DNA of 39,173 bases from the NCBI GenBank assembly GCA_031379665.1, contig JANNFI010000076.1:1-39173 (forward strand). The letters run 5' to 3'. A program made the position numbers and the translations under genes. The stretch is from SZUA-254 sp031379665 (lineage in GTDB: Bacteria; Bacteroidota; Ignavibacteria; UBA10030; SZUA-254). Positions 16,247 through 25,099 of the stretch are shown one piece after another (position 1 is the first letter of the stretch; every line of letters begins with the position of its first letter). The notes below the pieces were generated by a model that was not told the DNA's origin, searched no databases, and saw nothing but the letters and a program-made list of their open reading frames with translations.

Positions 16247-17271
16247 CGACCGACCGAAAACTGGTCCGGGCTGCCATCACGGCCGTCGGGCATTACGTAC
16301 CCGATAAAATTCTGTCGAACGCCGACCTCGAGAAGATGGTAAACACCACCGACGAATGGATCAGGAGCCGCACCGGCATCAGCGAGCGACGGATCCTGGA
16401 GAACGGCGCCACGTCCGACCTCGGCGCGGGGGCCCTCCGCGCGCTCCTGAAGAACCGCGGCATCGGTCCCTCTGACCTGGACATGATCATCGTCGCCACC
16501 GTCACCCCCGACATGTTCTTCCCATCGACCTCCTGCGTCATCCAGGAGAAGATCGGCGCGAAGAACGCCTGGGGGTTCGATCTCTCTGCTGCGTGCTCGG
16601 GGTGGCTCTACGCGCTGGTGACCGGCGCGAAGTTCGTCGAATCGGGGACCGCCCGCAGGGTCGCCGTCGTGGGCGCAGACAAGATGAGTTCGATCACCGA
16701 CTACACCGACCGGAATACCTGCATCCTCTTCGGGGACGCGGGCGCCGCAGTGCTCCTGGAACCCGCGGGCGAGGACGAAGACACCGGTATCCTCGACCAG
16801 AAGCTCTACTGCGACGGATCCGGCGCGCCGTACCTCTATATGAAGGGCGGCGGCAGCCTCAACCCGCCGACGCACGAGACCGTCGACAAGGGAATGCACA
16901 AGCTCTTCCAGGACGGAAAGGCGGTCTTCAAGGTCGCCGTCCTCGGGATGGCCGACGTCTCGGCGGAGATCATGGAACGCAACGGTCTCACCGGTGATGA
17001 CGTGGCCTTCCTCGTCCCGCACCAGGCCAACCTGCGCATCATCGACGCCTGCCGGGAGCGGATGGGCCTCGAGGCGTCGAAGGTGATGATCAACATCGAT
17101 CGGTACGGCAACACCACGGCGGCCACCATCCCGTTGTGCCTCTCCGAATGGTGGCAGGGGGGCAAGCTCGCGAAGGGAGACAACCTCATTCTTTCCAGTT
17201 TCGGCGCCGGCTATACCTGGGGCGCCGTCCTGCTCAAATGGTCGATGGACAAGCCCGCGAAGATAGCGTGA
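16243..17271 (+). CDS. fabH: Beta-ketoacyl-ACP synthase III
   Basis: Starts fatty-acid synthesis by condensing acetyl-CoA (or a branched acyl-CoA) with malonyl-ACP. The catalytic triad is complete: Cys118 in AACSGW, His260 in PHQANLRI and Asn290 in GNTTAA. At 342 residues it has the usual length. The ATG overlaps the plsX stop by four bases; an upstream in-frame extension would run deep into plsX and is rejected. The gene ends with a GTGA overlap to fabD. Confidence 0.97.
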   Translation: MTTDRKLVRAAITAVGHYVPDKILSNADLEKMVNTTDEWIRSRTGISERRILENGATSDLGAGALRALLKNRGIGPSDLDMIIVATVTPDMFFPSTSCVIQEKIGAKNAWGFDLSAACSGWLYALVTGAKFVESGTARRVAVVGADKMSSITDYTDRNTCILFGDAGAAVLLEPAGEDEDTGILDQKLYCDGSGAPYLYMKGGGSLNPPTHETVDKGMHKLFQDGKAVFKVAVLGMADVSAEIMERNGLTGDDVAFLVPHQANLRIIDACRERMGLEASKVMINIDRYGNTTAATIPLCLSEWWQGGKLAKGDNLILSSFGAGYTWGAVLLKWSMDKPAKIA

Positions 17272-18215
17272 CCGACGCTCCCGACAGCCCCCGGACGGCA
17301 TTCCTTTTCCCCGGCCAGGGGTCTCAGTATATCGGGATGGGGAAGGACCTGGTCGCCTCCGACGAGCGCATCAGGGGAATTTACGAACGGGCCGAGCGGA
17401 TACTCGGCATCCCTCTGGGCAGGATCTGTTTCGAGGGACCCGCAGAGGAACTCACGCAGACGAAGAACACACAGCCGGCCATATTCCTCCATAGCGTCGC
17501 GATTTCCGCGGCTGTCGGCGGGGGCGGCGTGAGCGCCGTGGCGGGCCACTCCCTTGGGGAATACTCCGCGCTCGTCCACGCCGGGGCCCTCGGGCTGGAG
17601 GAGGGGCTCAGGCTCGTCAGGCTCCGCGGCGAGCTGATGCAAAGCGCGGGAGAGCAGTGCCCGGGGACGATGGCCGCGATCGTCGGTCTCGACCGCTCGG
17701 CGGTCGAAGAATCGTGCCGCGAGGCGTCAGACGCTGGAGTGGTGCAGTGCGCAAATTTCAATTCCCCCGGACAGATTGTCATAAGCGGCTCTGTCGGGGG
17801 TGTTCGGAAGGCGATGGAGGGCGCTAAGGCGAGGGGAGCCAGAATGGTGAAGGAACTGACTGTGAGCGGCGCGTTCCACTCCCCCCTGATGGAATCCGCC
17901 CGCTCCGGGCTCGAAACTGCTCTCAAAAAGGCAGATATCCGGGACGCGGGCGTCCCCGTCTATGCCAATGTGACCGCCGAACCGGAGCAAATTGCCGGAA
18001 ATATTCGTACATTGCTCGGTGCCCAGCTTACCAGCGCCGTTTTATGGGAATCGACCGTGAAGAACATGATCACAGCCGGAATCCGGCGGTTCGTGGAAGT
18101 CGGGCCGGGTAAGGTCCTCTCGGGGCTGGTAAAAAGGACGGATCCGTCCGTTGAGATTCTGGGGATCGACACCGCAGAAGACCTCGTGAAATTCCTCGCC
18201 GGAAAACGCGCCTGA
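17268..18215 (+). CDS. fabD: Malonyl-CoA:ACP transacylase
   Basis: Loads malonyl groups from CoA onto the acyl carrier protein. FPGQGSQ lies at 14-20, the nucleophile Ser95 in GHSLGEY, and the catalytic histidine His204 in GAFHSPLM. The length of 315 residues is typical. The GTG start at 17268 overlaps the fabH stop (GTGA), and the stop shares one base with the fabG ATG. Tight coupling to both neighbours implies matched expression. Confidence 0.97.
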   Translation: MTDAPDSPRTAFLFPGQGSQYIGMGKDLVASDERIRGIYERAERILGIPLGRICFEGPAEELTQTKNTQPAIFLHSVAISAAVGGGGVSAVAGHSLGEYSALVHAGALGLEEGLRLVRLRGELMQSAGEQCPGTMAAIVGLDRSAVEESCREASDAGVVQCANFNSPGQIVISGSVGGVRKAMEGAKARGARMVKELTVSGAFHSPLMESARSGLETALKKADIRDAGVPVYANVTAEPEQIAGNIRTLLGAQLTSAVLWESTVKNMITAGIRRFVEVGPGKVLSGLVKRTDPSVEILGIDTAEDLVKFLAGKRA

Positions 18216-18961
18216 TGGCCGATCTCTCCGGTAAATGCGCCCTCGTCACGGGTGGTTCGAGGGGCATCGGCCGCGCCATCGCCCTGGCCCTCGCGGGGGC
18301 GGGCGCAGACGTCGCGATCACGTTCCGTTCGGCGGTCGCCGAGGCCGCGGACGTCGTGCGCGAGATCGAGGCGCTTGGGAGGCGGGCAAAGGCCTTCCAG
18401 TCCGATGCAGCCGACTTCGCCGGTTCGGCCGCCGTCGTCGAAGGCGTCCTGGCCGGGTTCTCCCGGCTCGACGTCCTCGTCAACAACGCCGGGATCACGA
18501 AAGACGGACTCCTGATGCGGATGAGCGAGGCGGACTGGGACTCGGTGATCGCCACAAACCTGAAGAGTGTTTTCAATTTTTCGAAGGCCGCCACCAGGCC
18601 TATGATGGGTCAGCGGTCGGGAAAGATCATCAACATCTCATCGATCGCCGGGGTGATCGGCAACGCGGGGCAGGCAAACTACGCCGCGTCGAAGGCGGGA
18701 ATGATCGGGTTCACCAAGTCGCTCGCGCGGGAACTCGGTTCGAGGAACATCCAGGTGAACGCCATCGCGCCCGGCTTCATCGACACGGATATGACTGCGG
18801 CGCTGAGTGCCGAACAGCGGCAAAAGCTCGAACAGAACATCCCGCTGAAACGGACCGGGACGCCGGGCGATATCGCCGGTGTGGCGTGTTTCCTCGCCTC
18901 CCCCGGTTCCGACTACGTCACCGGCCAGGTGTTCTGCGTGGATGGCGGTATGGTGATGTGA
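18215..18961 (+). CDS. fabG: 3-oxoacyl-ACP reductase
   Basis: NADPH-dependent reductase of the elongation cycle, a short-chain dehydrogenase. It has the glycine-rich cofactor motif TGGSRGIG at 12-19, NNAG at 90-93 and the catalytic Ser143, Tyr156 and Lys160 (ISS, YAASK). The APGFIDTDM segment and C-terminal DGGM are typical of FabG. At 248 residues it is full-length. It starts on the last base of the fabD stop. Confidence 0.97.
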   Translation: MADLSGKCALVTGGSRGIGRAIALALAGAGADVAITFRSAVAEAADVVREIEALGRRAKAFQSDAADFAGSAAVVEGVLAGFSRLDVLVNNAGITKDGLLMRMSEADWDSVIATNLKSVFNFSKAATRPMMGQRSGKIINISSIAGVIGNAGQANYAASKAGMIGFTKSLARELGSRNIQVNAIAPGFIDTDMTAALSAEQRQKLEQNIPLKRTGTPGDIAGVACFLASPGSDYVTGQVFCVDGGMVM

Positions 18962-19005
18962 GGATTTCTTGAACGACAACGAACACAAACAGAAGGAGCA
19001 ACGCA

Positions 19006-19242
19006 ATGGCAGATGTTGAAGCAAAGGTCAGGGAGATCATCATCAACAAGCTGGGAGTCGAAGCCGGGCAGATCACGCCGGAGGCGTCCTTTACGAACGA
19101 CCTCGGGGCAGACTCCCTCGACACCGTCGAGCTGGTGATGGAATTCGAGAAGGCCTTCAACCTCCAGATCCCCGACGAGGACGCCGAGAAGATTTCGACC
19201 GTCGGCGATGCGGTGAGGTACCTCTCCGGGAAGACTTCCTGA
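19006..19242 (+). CDS. acpP: Acyl carrier protein
   Basis: A 78-residue acidic four-helix carrier. The phosphopantetheine serine is Ser37 in GADSLDTVELV. It carries growing acyl chains between the Fab enzymes encoded around it. A strong ribosome site (AGAAGGAG) lies 6-7 bases before the ATG, and the 44-base gap before it is one of the largest inside the operon, consistent with high, separately initiated translation. Confidence 0.98.
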   Translation: MADVEAKVREIIINKLGVEAGQITPEASFTNDLGADSLDTVELVMEFEKAFNLQIPDEDAEKISTVGDAVRYLSGKTS

Positions 19243-19272
19243 CGAGTCCACACTGGACAAACGGACGGACGT

Positions 19273-20541
19273 ATGCAGGGCAATGACCATCGGAGACGTC
19301 GTGTCGTAGTCACAGGCGTGGGCGCCGTGACGCCCATCGGCCTCAGCGCGGCGGATACCTGGAAGAACGCGCTCGCGGGAAAGAGCGGCGCCGGGAAGAT
19401 CACCGCCTTCGACGCCACGGGGTACGACACGCAGATCGCGTGCGAGGTGAAGAACTTCAATCCACTCGATTTCATCGACAAGAAATCGGTCAACAGGATG
19501 GACCTCTTCGCCCAGTACGCGATGGCGTGCGCCGAGATGGCCGTGAAGGACGCCGCCCTCGACCTCGAGAAGGTCGACAGGAACCGCGTCGGCGTGGTTT
19601 TCGGGTCGGGCATCGGCGGTATGCGGACGTGGGAGCGCCAGATGCAGACGGTGTTCGAATCAGGCGGGCCCCACCGGATCAGCCCCTTCTTCGTCCCGAT
19701 GATGATCGCCGATATCGCAGCCGGATACATCTCGATGCGTTTCAACGCGAAGGGCCCCAACTACGCCACGACGTCGGCGTGCGCCACGTCGTCGCATGCG
19801 ATCGCCGACGCCTTCATGCTGATCCAGCGCGGCGACGCCGACATCATTTTTAGCGGCGGTTCGGAGGCCGCAGTGGCGCCGATGGGCGTCGGCGGGTTCA
19901 ACGCGATGAAGGCGCTCTCCACCAGGAACGACGAGCCGGAGAGGGCGAGCAGGCCGTTCGACGCCGGCCGCGACGGCTTCGTAATGGGCGAGGGGGCCGG
20001 GATGATGGTCCTCGAAGAGTACGAACACGCCGTGAAGCGCGGGGCGTCCATCTACGCGGAAGTCGCCGGCATCGGGATGACCGCCGACGCGTACCACATC
20101 ACCGCGCCAGCCCCCGGCGGCGAGGGCGCCATCCGCTCGATGAACATCTGTCTGCGCGATGCGGGCCTCCAGCCGGGCGACGTCGATTACATCAACGCGC
20201 ACGGCACGTCGACGCAGTTCAACGACAAATCCGAAACCCAGGCCATCAAGGCGGTCTTCGGCGAGCACGCCCACAAACTCCGGATCAGTTCCACCAAGTC
20301 GATGACCGGGCACCTGCTCGGCGCAGCAGGGGCGGTCGAGGCGATCGTGTGCGTCCTTGCGATCCGCGACAGCATCGTCCCGCCGACCATCAACTACGAA
20401 GTCCCCGACCCCGCCTGCGACCTCAACTACATCCCCAACACCGCCGTCAGAATGGACGTCCGGGTGGCGCTCAGCAACACCTTCGGGTTCGGCGGACACA
20501 ACGCATCACTCCTGTTCAAGAAATCCGCCGCGGCACCCTAA
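19273..20541 (+). CDS. fabF: Beta-ketoacyl-ACP synthase II
   Basis: Elongating condensing enzyme of type II fatty-acid synthesis. The Cys-His-His triad is complete: Cys170 in TTSACATSSHA, His310 in NAHGTSTQFND and His347 in KSMTGHLLGAAG. At 422 residues it is slightly longer than E. coli FabF, with a short basic N-terminal extension (QGNDHRRRR). The ATG at 19273 lies 30 bases after acpP. rnc follows after 9 bases, a widely conserved pairing. Confidence 0.97.
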   Translation: MQGNDHRRRRVVVTGVGAVTPIGLSAADTWKNALAGKSGAGKITAFDATGYDTQIACEVKNFNPLDFIDKKSVNRMDLFAQYAMACAEMAVKDAALDLEKVDRNRVGVVFGSGIGGMRTWERQMQTVFESGGPHRISPFFVPMMIADIAAGYISMRFNAKGPNYATTSACATSSHAIADAFMLIQRGDADIIFSGGSEAAVAPMGVGGFNAMKALSTRNDEPERASRPFDAGRDGFVMGEGAGMMVLEEYEHAVKRGASIYAEVAGIGMTADAYHITAPAPGGEGAIRSMNICLRDAGLQPGDVDYINAHGTSTQFNDKSETQAIKAVFGEHAHKLRISSTKSMTGHLLGAAGAVEAIVCVLAIRDSIVPPTINYEVPDPACDLNYIPNTAVRMDVRVALSNTFGFGGHNASLLFKKSAAAP

Positions 20542-20550
20542 CCTCCCTCC

Positions 20551-21321
20551 ATGGGTTTTTTCCGGTCCATCTCGGCCAGGTTCAGGGGGGCTCTCGGACG
20601 GACACCGCGTCATCCGCTCGCGTCCCTCATCCCGCTGACAGAATTCCAGTCCGCCCTCGGTTACTCCATCTCGCGGTTCGACCTTTTCCACGAGGCGCTC
20701 TCGCACCGCTCCTACTCACAATCGACGCAGGGCGCCGGCCTCGTCTCGAACGAACGGCTCGAGTTCCTCGGCGACTCGGTGTTGAACCTCCTCGTGGCGG
20801 AGTACCTCTTCGCGACCCGCTCGATGGCCCCCGAGGGCGAGCTCACGAAGGTCCGGGCGAGGCTCGTCAACAGGAAGGCGCTGGCCCTCTACGCGAAGGA
20901 CCTCGGCCTGGAACGGTTCCTCCTCACCAGCTCACAGACCGACCAGCTCTCCGACCGGGGAATGGAGACGATCCTCTCCGACGCATTCGAAGCGGTCATC
21001 GGGGCCATCTACCTCGACGGCGGTTACGAGGCGGCCCGCGATTTCATTGGGCGCACCGTACTCGAAACGTTTCGGAACGGCAACATCGGCGCCCTCGACG
21101 ACAACTATAAGAGCATGCTCCTGGAACACGCCCAGGCAGAGGGGATGGGGGTCCCGAGGTACTCGACCGTCGGCGAGAAGGGGCCGGACCACGACCGTAC
21201 GTTCACGGTGGCGGTCCAGTTGGGCGGGGAGGAATACGGATCCGGCTCGGGGAAGAACAAGAAGGATGCCGAGCAGGAAGCCGCCCAGAACGCCCTCCGC
21301 TCGCTCGGTGTCATCAGTTGA
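20551..21321 (+). CDS. rnc: Ribonuclease III
   Basis: Double-strand-specific endonuclease for rRNA and mRNA processing. The catalytic domain carries the signature NERLEFLGDSVLNL (about 67-80) and the second acidic cluster DAFEAVIGAIYLDGG near 144-158. The C-terminal double-stranded-RNA-binding domain ends in GSGKNKKDAEQEAAQNAL. At 256 residues it is complete. Its stop overlaps the TTG start of the next gene (TTGA). Confidence 0.96.
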   Translation: MGFFRSISARFRGALGRTPRHPLASLIPLTEFQSALGYSISRFDLFHEALSHRSYSQSTQGAGLVSNERLEFLGDSVLNLLVAEYLFATRSMAPEGELTKVRARLVNRKALALYAKDLGLERFLLTSSQTDQLSDRGMETILSDAFEAVIGAIYLDGGYEAARDFIGRTVLETFRNGNIGALDDNYKSMLLEHAQAEGMGVPRYSTVGEKGPDHDRTFTVAVQLGGEEYGSGSGKNKKDAEQEAAQNALRSLGVIS

Positions 21322-22718
21322 CACCTCAGCGCACAGTCCCGGCCCGCGCGGTCTCCGCGCGGCCTGCCTGCTCCACCGTCTTCGCGGTCCTTCCGGCCGC
21401 CGCCCTGTTACTCCTCGTCCTTGCGGCTACCCCGGCTTCGGCCCAGGACACGCTACCCGACCAGCGCCTCTCCGATTTCTTTCCCGATTCAGTCCTCGTC
21501 GTCGACGAGGTGGTCGTTACCGGAAACGAAAAAACGAAACAGTTTGTCATCCTGCGGGAGATGTCGCTTCGCCCGGGGGAGCAGATTTCGCGGGAGCGGA
21601 TCGAGTACGACAGGGAGCGGATCTACAGTCTCCGGCTCTTCAACAGGGTCCAGGTACGCGCGGTCCCCTCGGTTCCGGGGAAGGCCAGAGTCATCGTGGA
21701 GGTGGATGAGCGATGGTACATCTTTCCCTTCCCGATCCTGGGCCTGAGGGACAGGGACTGGAGCAAAATCTTCTATGGCGCCGGCGTCGTCCACAATAAT
21801 TTTCGCGGACGCAACGAGAAACTGTTCGGGTCATTCACCCTCGGGTACGACCCCTCCGTCACCGTGGCCTACCGGAACCCGTTCCTCGACGAGGAAGGGA
21901 TATGGTTCCTGGACGCCAGGAGTTCGTACAACCGCATCCGCAACCGGAGCCCGGAGGTCGAGGCGGCGTTCGGCGAATATGAGGAGAGGCACTTCTCCGT
22001 CCTGGTGAACGCGGGGATGCGTCTCGGACGGCACAATTCGATCTGGCTCGCCGGCGGCTACAAGCTCGTCCACGCACCCGCCGACAGCGTGGTCACCACG
22101 ATCTCCGAGGATGGCCGGGACCATTTCCCGGTGTTCGGTACCGGTCACCTGTATGACACGAGGGACCTCGCGGAGTATCCCTCGCACGGGACGATGGTCT
22201 CGACGACGCTGATGAAGTACGGTGTTCCCGGCTACGACGTCGACTACTTCAGGTTCGCGACGGACCTCCGCCACTTCGCGCTCCTGCCCGGCGGGCTGAC
22301 ATTCGGCGGGCGCCTCTACGGCGACTTCGGCGGCGGGAGGGAGATCCCGGTCTACGGCCGCGTCTTCATCGGGTACGGGGAGCGGGTCAGGGGACACTTC
22401 GACGAGGTGGTGGAGGGCGAGAACATCGCCGGCGCGACCGTGGAGCTCCACGTCCCCCTGCTCAGCGTGCGCTATCTGAAGGTCGCCCTCCTGCCGGACG
22501 GGTTCAACCTCTGGAGGTTCGGCGTGGGCGCCGCGCTCTTCGGCGACGCCGGGACCGCGTGGTTCGGGAACGAAAAATTTTCGGTGGCCAACTTCGCGAA
22601 GGGGTATGGGGGCGGCATCCATTTCCTGCTGCCGTACAGCGTGGTGTTGAGGTTCGAGTACGCGTGGGATGAACTCCGCCGGGGCGAACTCATCATCGAC
22701 CTCGGGGCGGCGCTGTGA
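21318..22718 (+). CDS. BamA/TamA-like outer-membrane protein with one POTRA domain
   Basis: A 466-residue Omp85-superfamily protein. A TTG start overlaps the rnc stop. The signal peptide (AALLLLVLAATPASA) is followed by one POTRA-like domain (about residues 55-130, VDEVVVTGNEKTKQFVILRE ... RVIVEVDE). A region of alternating beta-strands then runs to the end, with the FRG-type segment NNFRGRNEKLFG and a late GVGAALFGDAGTAW strand. It is much shorter than BamA, which has five POTRAs, so it is unlikely to be the main BamA. It may insert or export a specific partner. The C terminus (DLGAAL) lacks the usual terminal aromatic residue. rsmE follows with a GTGA overlap. Confidence 0.75.
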   Translation: MTPQRTVPARAVSARPACSTVFAVLPAAALLLLVLAATPASAQDTLPDQRLSDFFPDSVLVVDEVVVTGNEKTKQFVILREMSLRPGEQISRERIEYDRERIYSLRLFNRVQVRAVPSVPGKARVIVEVDERWYIFPFPILGLRDRDWSKIFYGAGVVHNNFRGRNEKLFGSFTLGYDPSVTVAYRNPFLDEEGIWFLDARSSYNRIRNRSPEVEAAFGEYEERHFSVLVNAGMRLGRHNSIWLAGGYKLVHAPADSVVTTISEDGRDHFPVFGTGHLYDTRDLAEYPSHGTMVSTTLMKYGVPGYDVDYFRFATDLRHFALLPGGLTFGGRLYGDFGGGREIPVYGRVFIGYGERVRGHFDEVVEGENIAGATVELHVPLLSVRYLKVALLPDGFNLWRFGVGAALFGDAGTAWFGNEKFSVANFAKGYGGGIHFLLPYSVVLRFEYAWDELRRGELIIDLGAAL

Positions 22719-23449
22719 CCACGGATTTCTTCTACTGCCCACCCGACCGCATCGACGGCAAGACGCTGGTCGTCGATGGGGAGGAATTTTCCCACCTCGT
22801 GAAGGTGATGCGGAGGACGGTGGGCGACTCTATCGTCGTCGTCGACGGGAAGGGGAACGCGTACGAGGCCCTGATCGAACGAATCGACCGGATCGAACAG
22901 CCCGGCCGCGGCGCGGCGCACTGCAGCGTGTCATCGAAGATGGAGCGGTTCCGCGAGCCGGGACTCAGGGTCACGCTCGCCGCCGCCGTGCTCAAGAACC
23001 CGTCCCGGTACGACTTTCTCGTGGAGAAGGCGACCGAACTCGGCGTTTCCGAGATCGTGCCGATGCGGACGGCCCGCACGATCCCCACCCACGCCCGGAG
23101 CGGCCGGTGGAGGAAGCTGGCGCTCGCGGCGATGAAGCAGTCGGGCAGGTCGTGGCTTCCGGTCGTTCGCGACCTCACTCCCTTCGGCGACGTGCTGCGC
23201 GAGTTCACCGCGTGCGAGAACAGGGTCGTGGCACACGAAGAGCCCTCGGCGGGCACGCCGTTCGCCGGGGTACGGGAGCCCGCGGCGGGTGATAAAAGGC
23301 TGGTAGTGCTTGTGGGACCCGAGGGTGGGTTCACCCCCGAAGAGATTGCGGAGTGCGACGCCGCGGGGTACGCCACGATGTTCCTGGGGGAACGGCGGCT
23401 CCGGACCGAAACGGCCGCGGTGGTCGCGCTCGCCCGGGTTATGAGCTGA
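22715..23449 (+). CDS. rsmE: 16S rRNA (uracil-1498-N3) methyltransferase
   Basis: A SPOUT-fold methyltransferase that modifies U1498 at the decoding centre. The N-terminal PUA-like part carries the HLVKVMRR segment. The C-terminal knot has VGPEGGFTPEEI near 206-217 and LGERRLRTETAAVVAL, the SAM-binding signature. It is full-length at 244 residues. A short IERIDRIEQ insert is encoded by three 9-bp repeats (22873-22899). The gene ends the rightward operon; its last 11 bases overlap the end of the convergent cyclodeaminase gene. Confidence 0.95.
   Translation: MTTDFFYCPPDRIDGKTLVVDGEEFSHLVKVMRRTVGDSIVVVDGKGNAYEALIERIDRIEQPGRGAAHCSVSSKMERFREPGLRVTLAAAVLKNPSRYDFLVEKATELGVSEIVPMRTARTIPTHARSGRWRKLALAAMKQSGRSWLPVVRDLTPFGDVLREFTACENRVVAHEEPSAGTPFAGVREPAAGDKRLVVLVGPEGGFTPEEIAECDAAGYATMFLGERRLRTETAAVVALARVMS
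22873..22899 (+). repeat. Three 9-bp tandem repeats in rsmE
   Basis: Units GATCGAACG, AATCGACCG and GATCGAACA encode IER-IDR-IEQ. The tripeptide pattern (Ile/Leu, Asp/Glu, Arg) is the same as in the prenyl synthase insert at 895-939, in an unrelated gene. Confidence 0.65.
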
Positions 23450-24071
23450 GCTTCTCCCCGACGATCGACAGGATTTCCTCCACCGCGTCCTTCCCCGTCT
23501 TCAGGATCGAAGAGATCTCCGACGACTTCCACGACACGAAATCGACGTCGTTGATCCCGGAGAGGTTGATCCGGACGTTCAACGCGGCCGCCTCGATACC
23601 GGCCCCGATCATCAGGGCGCTCACTCCCGCGTCGCTCAACGAATTGATGTTCCCCTTCTGCGCGACGGTACGGGCCAGCGCGAGCGCGTCGATGCAGTGC
23701 TTCATGCATTCCAGCGGAACGAGGGCCGCCTCCTTGGTGGCTTCCTGGATGGCGGCGTTGCGCAGGGCCTTCTGGTCGTCGCTCTCCTTCGGAAGCCCGT
23801 AGACCTCCATCACCTTCTTGAACGCGTTGGCGTCGGTGTCGACCAGGCGCGTGAACACGCCCCTGAGCCGCTCCGACATCGCCAGCACCGACTTCATCTC
23901 TTCCTCGGACTCGGCGTACTTCTTCTTCCCGATGGTCAGCCTGCACACCATCGAGGTGAGGGCAGAGCCGAGCGCCCCGGCGAGCGCTGCCACGCTCCCC
24001 CCGCCCGGGGCGGGCGAAGCGGATGCGAGTTCTTCCAGAAAGGCATTGACGTTCCTGTTCACGAGGCTCAT
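23439..24071 (-). CDS. Formimidoyltetrahydrofolate cyclodeaminase (FTCD C-terminal domain protein)
   Basis: Releases ammonia from 5-formimino-tetrahydrofolate to give 5,10-methenyl-THF, the last step of this histidine route. The 210-residue all-helical protein matches the cyclodeaminase/cyclohydrolase family: early FLEELASASPAPGGGSVAALAGALGSAL and a central DTDANAFKKVMEVYGLPK. In vertebrates this domain is fused to the formiminotransferase; here it is a separate gene 4 bases after it. Its stop overlaps the end of rsmE on the other strand, so there is no room for a terminator between the convergent genes. Confidence 0.9.
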   Translation of the reverse strand: MSLVNRNVNAFLEELASASPAPGGGSVAALAGALGSALTSMVCRLTIGKKKYAESEEEMKSVLAMSERLRGVFTRLVDTDANAFKKVMEVYGLPKESDDQKALRNAAIQEATKEAALVPLECMKHCIDALALARTVAQKGNINSLSDAGVSALMIGAGIEAAALNVRINLSGINDVDFVSWKSSEISSILKTGKDAVEEILSIVGEKLSS

Positions 24072-24075
24072 CGGT

Positions 24076-25077
24076 TCATCCCTTTTTAATCATGTATTCA
24101 ATGATTTTCTTCTCCGGTGCGAACGGATCGATCGCGTCGAGGCCGAGGCGGAGCGCCGCCGTCCCGATCAGGGACGCCTCGTCGCCCGTCCCGCCGTAAA
24201 ATTTCCCCGCCATCAGGAGGGCCTCCATGGGGATCAGCCCGACCACCTCGCTGCCGGTGACGCCGGCTCCGAGGGCCGCGGCCTCCTTCCGGACCTCCTC
24301 GAATGCGACGTGGGGCGGGGTGAGCGTGTAGTTCGTCAGGTTGATCGACACCTGCGCGATGTCAAGGCGCTCCACCAGCACGCCCATCGCCTTGACGGCC
24401 TGCAGGCTGCCCGGTATTCTTGTGGTCACACCCGCAGGGTCCTTCAGCGTGCGGCCGCTCTCGCGGATCCGCAGTGCGATCTCGTGGGCGATTCCCTTGT
24501 CGTTCGTGTCAAGGTTCACGTTGTAGGCGATGAGGAAGAACCTCGCGCCGGTGACGGTGGCCCCGCTTTTTTCGTTGAGGGCGGTCCCGCCGTAGTCGGG
24601 TTTCCACGCCGGGTCGGCGAGTTTGGCACGGAGCCCCTCGTACTCACCCTTCCTGATGGCGGCGAGGTTCCGGCGTTCCGGGACCCTGGCGGCCTCTTCG
24701 TAGAGGTAAACCGGGATCTTCAGCTCTGCGGCGACCCTCCTGCCGTACTCGTTGGCGATGCCGACGCATTCCTCCATCGTCACGCCGGAGACCGGCACGA
24801 AGGGGACGACGTCGATGGCTCCGATGCGCGGGTGTTCGCCCTTGTGTTGCTTCATGTCGATCAGTGACGACGCCGTCTGTGTCGCTCGGAACGCCGCCTC
24901 CTGCACGGGCCCGGGCGGCCCCACGAAGGTCACCACGCAGCGGTTGTAGTCCCTGTCCGGTTCGACGCCGAGCAGGGTCGCCCCGGGGACGGACTTCACG
25001 GCGGCGGCGATGGCCCCGATGACGATGGGATCGCGGCCCTCGCTGAAGTTTGGAACGCACTCGACGATGGCAGTCAT
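24076..25077 (-). CDS. Glutamate formimidoyltransferase
   Basis: Transfers the formimino group of formiminoglutamate to tetrahydrofolate, releasing glutamate. It has the N-terminal ECVPNFSEGRD and the catalytic-site segment KGEHPRIGAIDVVPFVP, with His82 at the same number as the catalytic histidine of the mammalian enzyme. At 333 residues it equals the transferase half of vertebrate FTCD. It lies between hutI (22 bases) and the cyclodeaminase (4 bases), completing a three-gene unit. Confidence 0.95.
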   Translation of the reverse strand: MTAIVECVPNFSEGRDPIVIGAIAAAVKSVPGATLLGVEPDRDYNRCVVTFVGPPGPVQEAAFRATQTASSLIDMKQHKGEHPRIGAIDVVPFVPVSGVTMEECVGIANEYGRRVAAELKIPVYLYEEAARVPERRNLAAIRKGEYEGLRAKLADPAWKPDYGGTALNEKSGATVTGARFFLIAYNVNLDTNDKGIAHEIALRIRESGRTLKDPAGVTTRIPGSLQAVKAMGVLVERLDIAQVSINLTNYTLTPPHVAFEEVRKEAAALGAGVTGSEVVGLIPMEALLMAGKFYGGTGDEASLIGTAALRLGLDAIDPFAPEKKIIEYMIKKG

Positions 25078-25099
25078 AATCGCGGGAAGGAAATGATTG

